Positions 62,089 through 64,000 of a stretch of DNA of 64,000 nucleotides are shown in pieces. A program made the translations under genes and the position numbers. How positions within the stretch are numbered: the first letter of the stretch is position 1; each line of letters begins with the position of its first letter. The DNA comes from Marinilabilia salmonicolor (GTDB lineage: Bacteria > Bacteroidota > Bacteroidia > Bacteroidales > Marinilabiliaceae), in assembly GCF_003003035.1 (NCBI RefSeq), contig NZ_PVTS01000005.1:124001-188000 (forward strand), given 5' to 3'. The notes under the pieces are model-generated. The model had not been told where the DNA came from. It worked only from the letters and a program-made list of their open reading frames with translations, and made no database searches.

Positions 62089-63038
62089 CTACAGATGTTT
62101 TTCTTTGTTTCCTGAAACTCTTCAAGCAGTGATTTCATGATTTGGCTTACCGGCTTTACGTCTTCAACAAGAGCTGCAACCTGGCCAATTTCCAATTCTC
62201 CTTCGTCCAGGTTCCCTTCAAAGATTCCTTTCTTAGCCCGTCCGCGTCCCAGCAGTTCTTTTAGCTCTTCGGGAGAAGCTCCTCTCTGCTGTGCTTCTTC
62301 CACCAGTTTAAAGAAGTGGTTTTTCAGAAGCCTTACCGGAGCCAGCTGTTTTAGTGTTAGCATGGTATCTCCCTCTTTTGCATTTACGGCGGTTTCTTTA
62401 AAGGCTTTGTGAGCAGAGGACTCTTCCGACAATGCAAACAGAGACCCGATTTGTACCCCATCGGCACCAAGAGCCATGGCTGCCAGTATTTGCTGCCCGC
62501 TTCCAATGCCTCCGGCAGCAATCAACGGGAGTGAGGTCACCTTCCGAACCAGCGGTATCAGGTTCATGGTAGTGGTCTCCTCGCGACCTTCATGCCCTCC
62601 GGCTTCAAAACCTTCTGCTACGATGGCATCCACTCCGGCATCTTCGCATTTTTTTGCAAGGCGTGAGTTGGCGATTACATGGGCCACTATAATGCCGTGT
62701 TCTTTCAGATATGGAGTCCATTTGGCCGGACTGCCGGCGGAGGTAAAGACAATTTTAACTCCTTCGTCCACGATGACCTGCATGAGTTCCTCGATGTCGG
62801 GATAGAGTAGCGGCACATTAACGCCCCACGGCTTTTGGGTGGCTTTGTGCATCTTCTGTATGTGTTCTCTAAGTACCTGAGGGTACATACTTCCGGCCCC
62901 CAGAAGTCCCAATCCGCCATTGTTGCTAACTGCAGAGGCCAGTTTCCATCCACTGCACCACACCATTCCACCCTGAATAACCGGGTTTTTAATTCTGAAT
63001 AAATCGGTTATACGGTTGTTTGAGAAAGTATTATCCAT
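62085..63038 (-). CDS. Nitronate monooxygenase/FabK-like flavin oxidoreductase
   Basis: The 317-residue FMN TIM-barrel protein has NPVIQGGMVWCSGWKLASAVSNNGGLG at the N-terminus, VDAIVAEGFEAGGHEGR (loop with the catalytic-type His), PLIAAGGIGSGQQI and GADGVQIGSLFALSEES. The family holds nitronate monooxygenase (2-nitropropane dioxygenase) and the FabK enoyl-ACP reductase, and these motifs do not separate them. It heads a transcription unit with the M16 pair, overlapping the next gene by four bases. Confidence 0.87.
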   Translation of the reverse strand: MDNTFSNNRITDLFRIKNPVIQGGMVWCSGWKLASAVSNNGGLGLLGAGSMYPQVLREHIQKMHKATQKPWGVNVPLLYPDIEELMQVIVDEGVKIVFTSAGSPAKWTPYLKEHGIIVAHVIANSRLAKKCEDAGVDAIVAEGFEAGGHEGREETTTMNLIPLVRKVTSLPLIAAGGIGSGQQILAAMALGADGVQIGSLFALSEESSAHKAFKETAVNAKEGDTMLTLKQLAPVRLLKNHFFKLVEEAQQRGASPEELKELLGRGRAKKGIFEGNLDEGELEIGQVAALVEDVKPVSQIMKSLLEEFQETKKNICR

Positions 63039-63056
63039 TTTATCTGTTTTTCTTTA

Positions 63057-63098
63057 CAAAAAACCTGTTGACTTGTGTGCCAACAGGTTTTGTTTTTT
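63057..63098. terminator. Hairpin terminator, bidirectional form
   Basis: CCTGTTG (63064-63070) pairs with CAACAGG (63081-63087), flanked by A-rich and T-rich runs on both sides. It is just upstream of the minus-strand gene starting at 63038, so it may block read-through from the M49 gene. Confidence 0.7.
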
Positions 63099-63373
63099 TC
63101 GGCATCTACTGCCTATTTAATATAGTCCTAAACCTTTTATCAAAAGGGATTTCATCCCTTAAACCCTGACCTACTTTAGTTCACGATATAATACCTTTTG
63201 GCGTTCGTGATTTCCGCTGCGCTCCAATTCTTGTCTTGATACAAGAAAGTAGGCAAAGAACTTATTAACATGAATATTGCTGCGTTCGGTATTATCCAAG
63301 CAAGCTTGACTACTGCTCTCACTTATCGCAATATTTCAAGACTGAGGCAGCTTTCACTCTAAAAACTATGGTT

Positions 63374-63448
63374 CTTTTATCGTAATCGTCAAAACTTATC
63401 TCGTTTGCTTCGTGCACGAGATTTAAACAGAGACGATTATGCGATAAA
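63374..63448. repeat. Nested palindromic structure
   Basis: The outer arms TTTTATCGtAATCGTC and GACGATTatGCGATAAAA enclose inner arms ATCTCGT and ACGAGAT. The 75 bases could fold as one long hairpin with internal bulges. Confidence 0.55.
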
Positions 63449-63574
63449 ACAACCTTGTTTTTAGGTTTACCTGCCAAGGTCAGTTCCCATTCAGCCAGTC
63501 AACACGTTTAAAATATTTATTTTGGACAGAATGAATTTTTCTATTCACTATTCACTACCTCCTATTCTCTTGTC

Positions 63575-64000
63575 TTACTCCAAACCAACAACCCCGGGGC
63601 CTTGTTCAAAAACGATGTCCACGGGAATTCCGGCATTGTTAATTTTGTCCAGATCTTTCTGCAGGTCAGGTCCGGTTTGGCCCATGGATTCAATCATGGT
63701 CAGCGCTTTGTTATAATCTCCGTTTCCCTGAAGAACCAGAATTTCTTCAGAAAGTTGATTCATGGCCTGTTTCATTTTCTCAAAATCAATTCGGTAAGTT
63801 CCAGATTCAGGCTCTTTTGAAAAGGCGCCGTGCTCCAGAAAATAATTGAAGCGAATCATATTTGCTTTACCGTGGGCACTGCCGGCACCGAAACGGACAG
63901 AGCGAAAAATACCTGCCATAAAAGTTACATAGTTGGTCATCAGGTCCTTTTCTTTTAGTTCTCCGCTTTCTGCCAGTTGTGTGACAATATAAAGTCCGAG
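63575..64000 (-). CDS. M49 (dipeptidyl-peptidase III family) metallopeptidase, C-terminal part
   Basis: The frame is open to the window edge (LGLYIVTQLAESGELKEKDL precedes MTNYVTF), so the N-terminal part with the zinc motif is outside. The visible 141 residues (FRSVRFGAGSAHGKANMIRFNYF, then a helix pair ending GIPVDIVFEQGPGVVGL) match my memory of the C-terminus of Bacteroidota M49-type zinc peptidases. The catalytic residues cannot be checked here. Confidence 0.72.
   Translation of the reverse strand, partial: LGLYIVTQLAESGELKEKDLMTNYVTFMAGIFRSVRFGAGSAHGKANMIRFNYFLEHGAFSKEPESGTYRIDFEKMKQAMNQLSEEILVLQGNGDYNKALTMIESMGQTGPDLQKDLDKINNAGIPVDIVFEQGPGVVGLE

Larger units (their letters stand above)
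63039..63574. other. Gene-free gap rich in palindromes
   Basis: No gene is visible. It holds a hairpin terminator (63057-63098), a CTTGTCTTGATACAAGAAAGTAGGCAAAGAA-like tract near 63230, a nested palindrome (63374-63448), and a TATTCACTATTCACTACC tract near 63545. The composition suggests remnants of several repeat families. Confidence 0.55.

Noticed and set aside
1-64000. CRISPR array, prophage, intact insertion sequence or integron
   Set aside because: No regularly spaced direct repeats, cas genes, phage structural genes, transposase or integrase were seen on either strand.

Overview
The window is ordinary chromosomal DNA of a Bacteroidota bacterium, most likely an anaerobic or microaerophilic marine or saline member of Bacteroidales/Marinilabiliales (inferred, not proven). 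The support is the -7 promoter motif TAnnTTTG without strong Shine-Dalgarno sites, DUF4924 and DUF6089 proteins, tandem OmpA-type barrels, repeated OmpH/Skp genes behind bamA, a KorAB 2-oxoacid:ferredoxin oxidoreductase, and a fused FtcD. There is no rRNA, prophage, CRISPR array or intact transposase. I count about 57 protein genes and one tRNA.

Layout. 1-4.7 kb: the end of a DsbD-type protein, two OmpA-family barrels and a DCC thiol oxidoreductase. 4.6-9 kb (minus strand): DUF4924, hslR, pth, rplY, prs, engB. 9-14.8 kb: manA, lysC-lysA, a Dabb protein, udk, a PolB-like exonuclease. 15-16.7 kb (minus): an alpha/beta hydrolase and pdxJ. 16.8-25.7 kb (plus): CBS protein, nadK, DUF6089, uppS, bamA, three OmpH/Skp paralogues, murI; this is an envelope biogenesis block. 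25.7-33.2 kb: gamma carbonic anhydrase, korAB, a KefB-like antiporter, katA. 33.8-36.4 kb: a repeat-domain lipoprotein, then an encapsulated ferritin gene and an encapsulin shell gene broken by one in-frame amber codon. 36.9-39.6 kb (minus): a secreted SagB-type nitroreductase, a 1-Cys peroxiredoxin, alkaline phosphatase. 39.9-42.2 kb: a DtxR-family regulator, a ZIP metal transporter, nth and tRNA-Thr(CGT). 42.2-50 kb: an MCP-like protein and a tripartite RND efflux system. 50-54.7 kb (minus): a nucleotidyltransferase, a stand-alone ThrRS-editing-domain protein, ftcD, hutI. 55-64 kb (minus): purA, a Fur-family regulator, rel, two M16 peptidases, a nitronate monooxygenase/FabK-like protein, and the end of an M49 peptidase.

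The most unusual structure not explained by genes is a family of at least nine short dispersed elements (105-194 bp when complete, four of them 159-161 bp) at 6.4, 14.9, 22.6, 23.9, 29.4, 36.6, 43.9, 46.8 and 54.8 kb. They have inverted ends around CTGTCCATAAAG, an internal hairpin, and 8-bp direct repeats of consensus YTAATTAG. This is the anatomy of a MITE. In four cases the duplicated target contains the stop codon of the neighbouring gene. A second, unrelated 75-bp element is present twice (43.4 and 51.6 kb), and one copy supplies the ftcD stop codon.

Iron and oxidative-stress genes recur (EncFtn/encapsulin, DtxR-type and Fur-type regulators, catalase, peroxiredoxin), but they lie in separate transcription units. 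All function calls come from reading the translated sequences; no database search was run.
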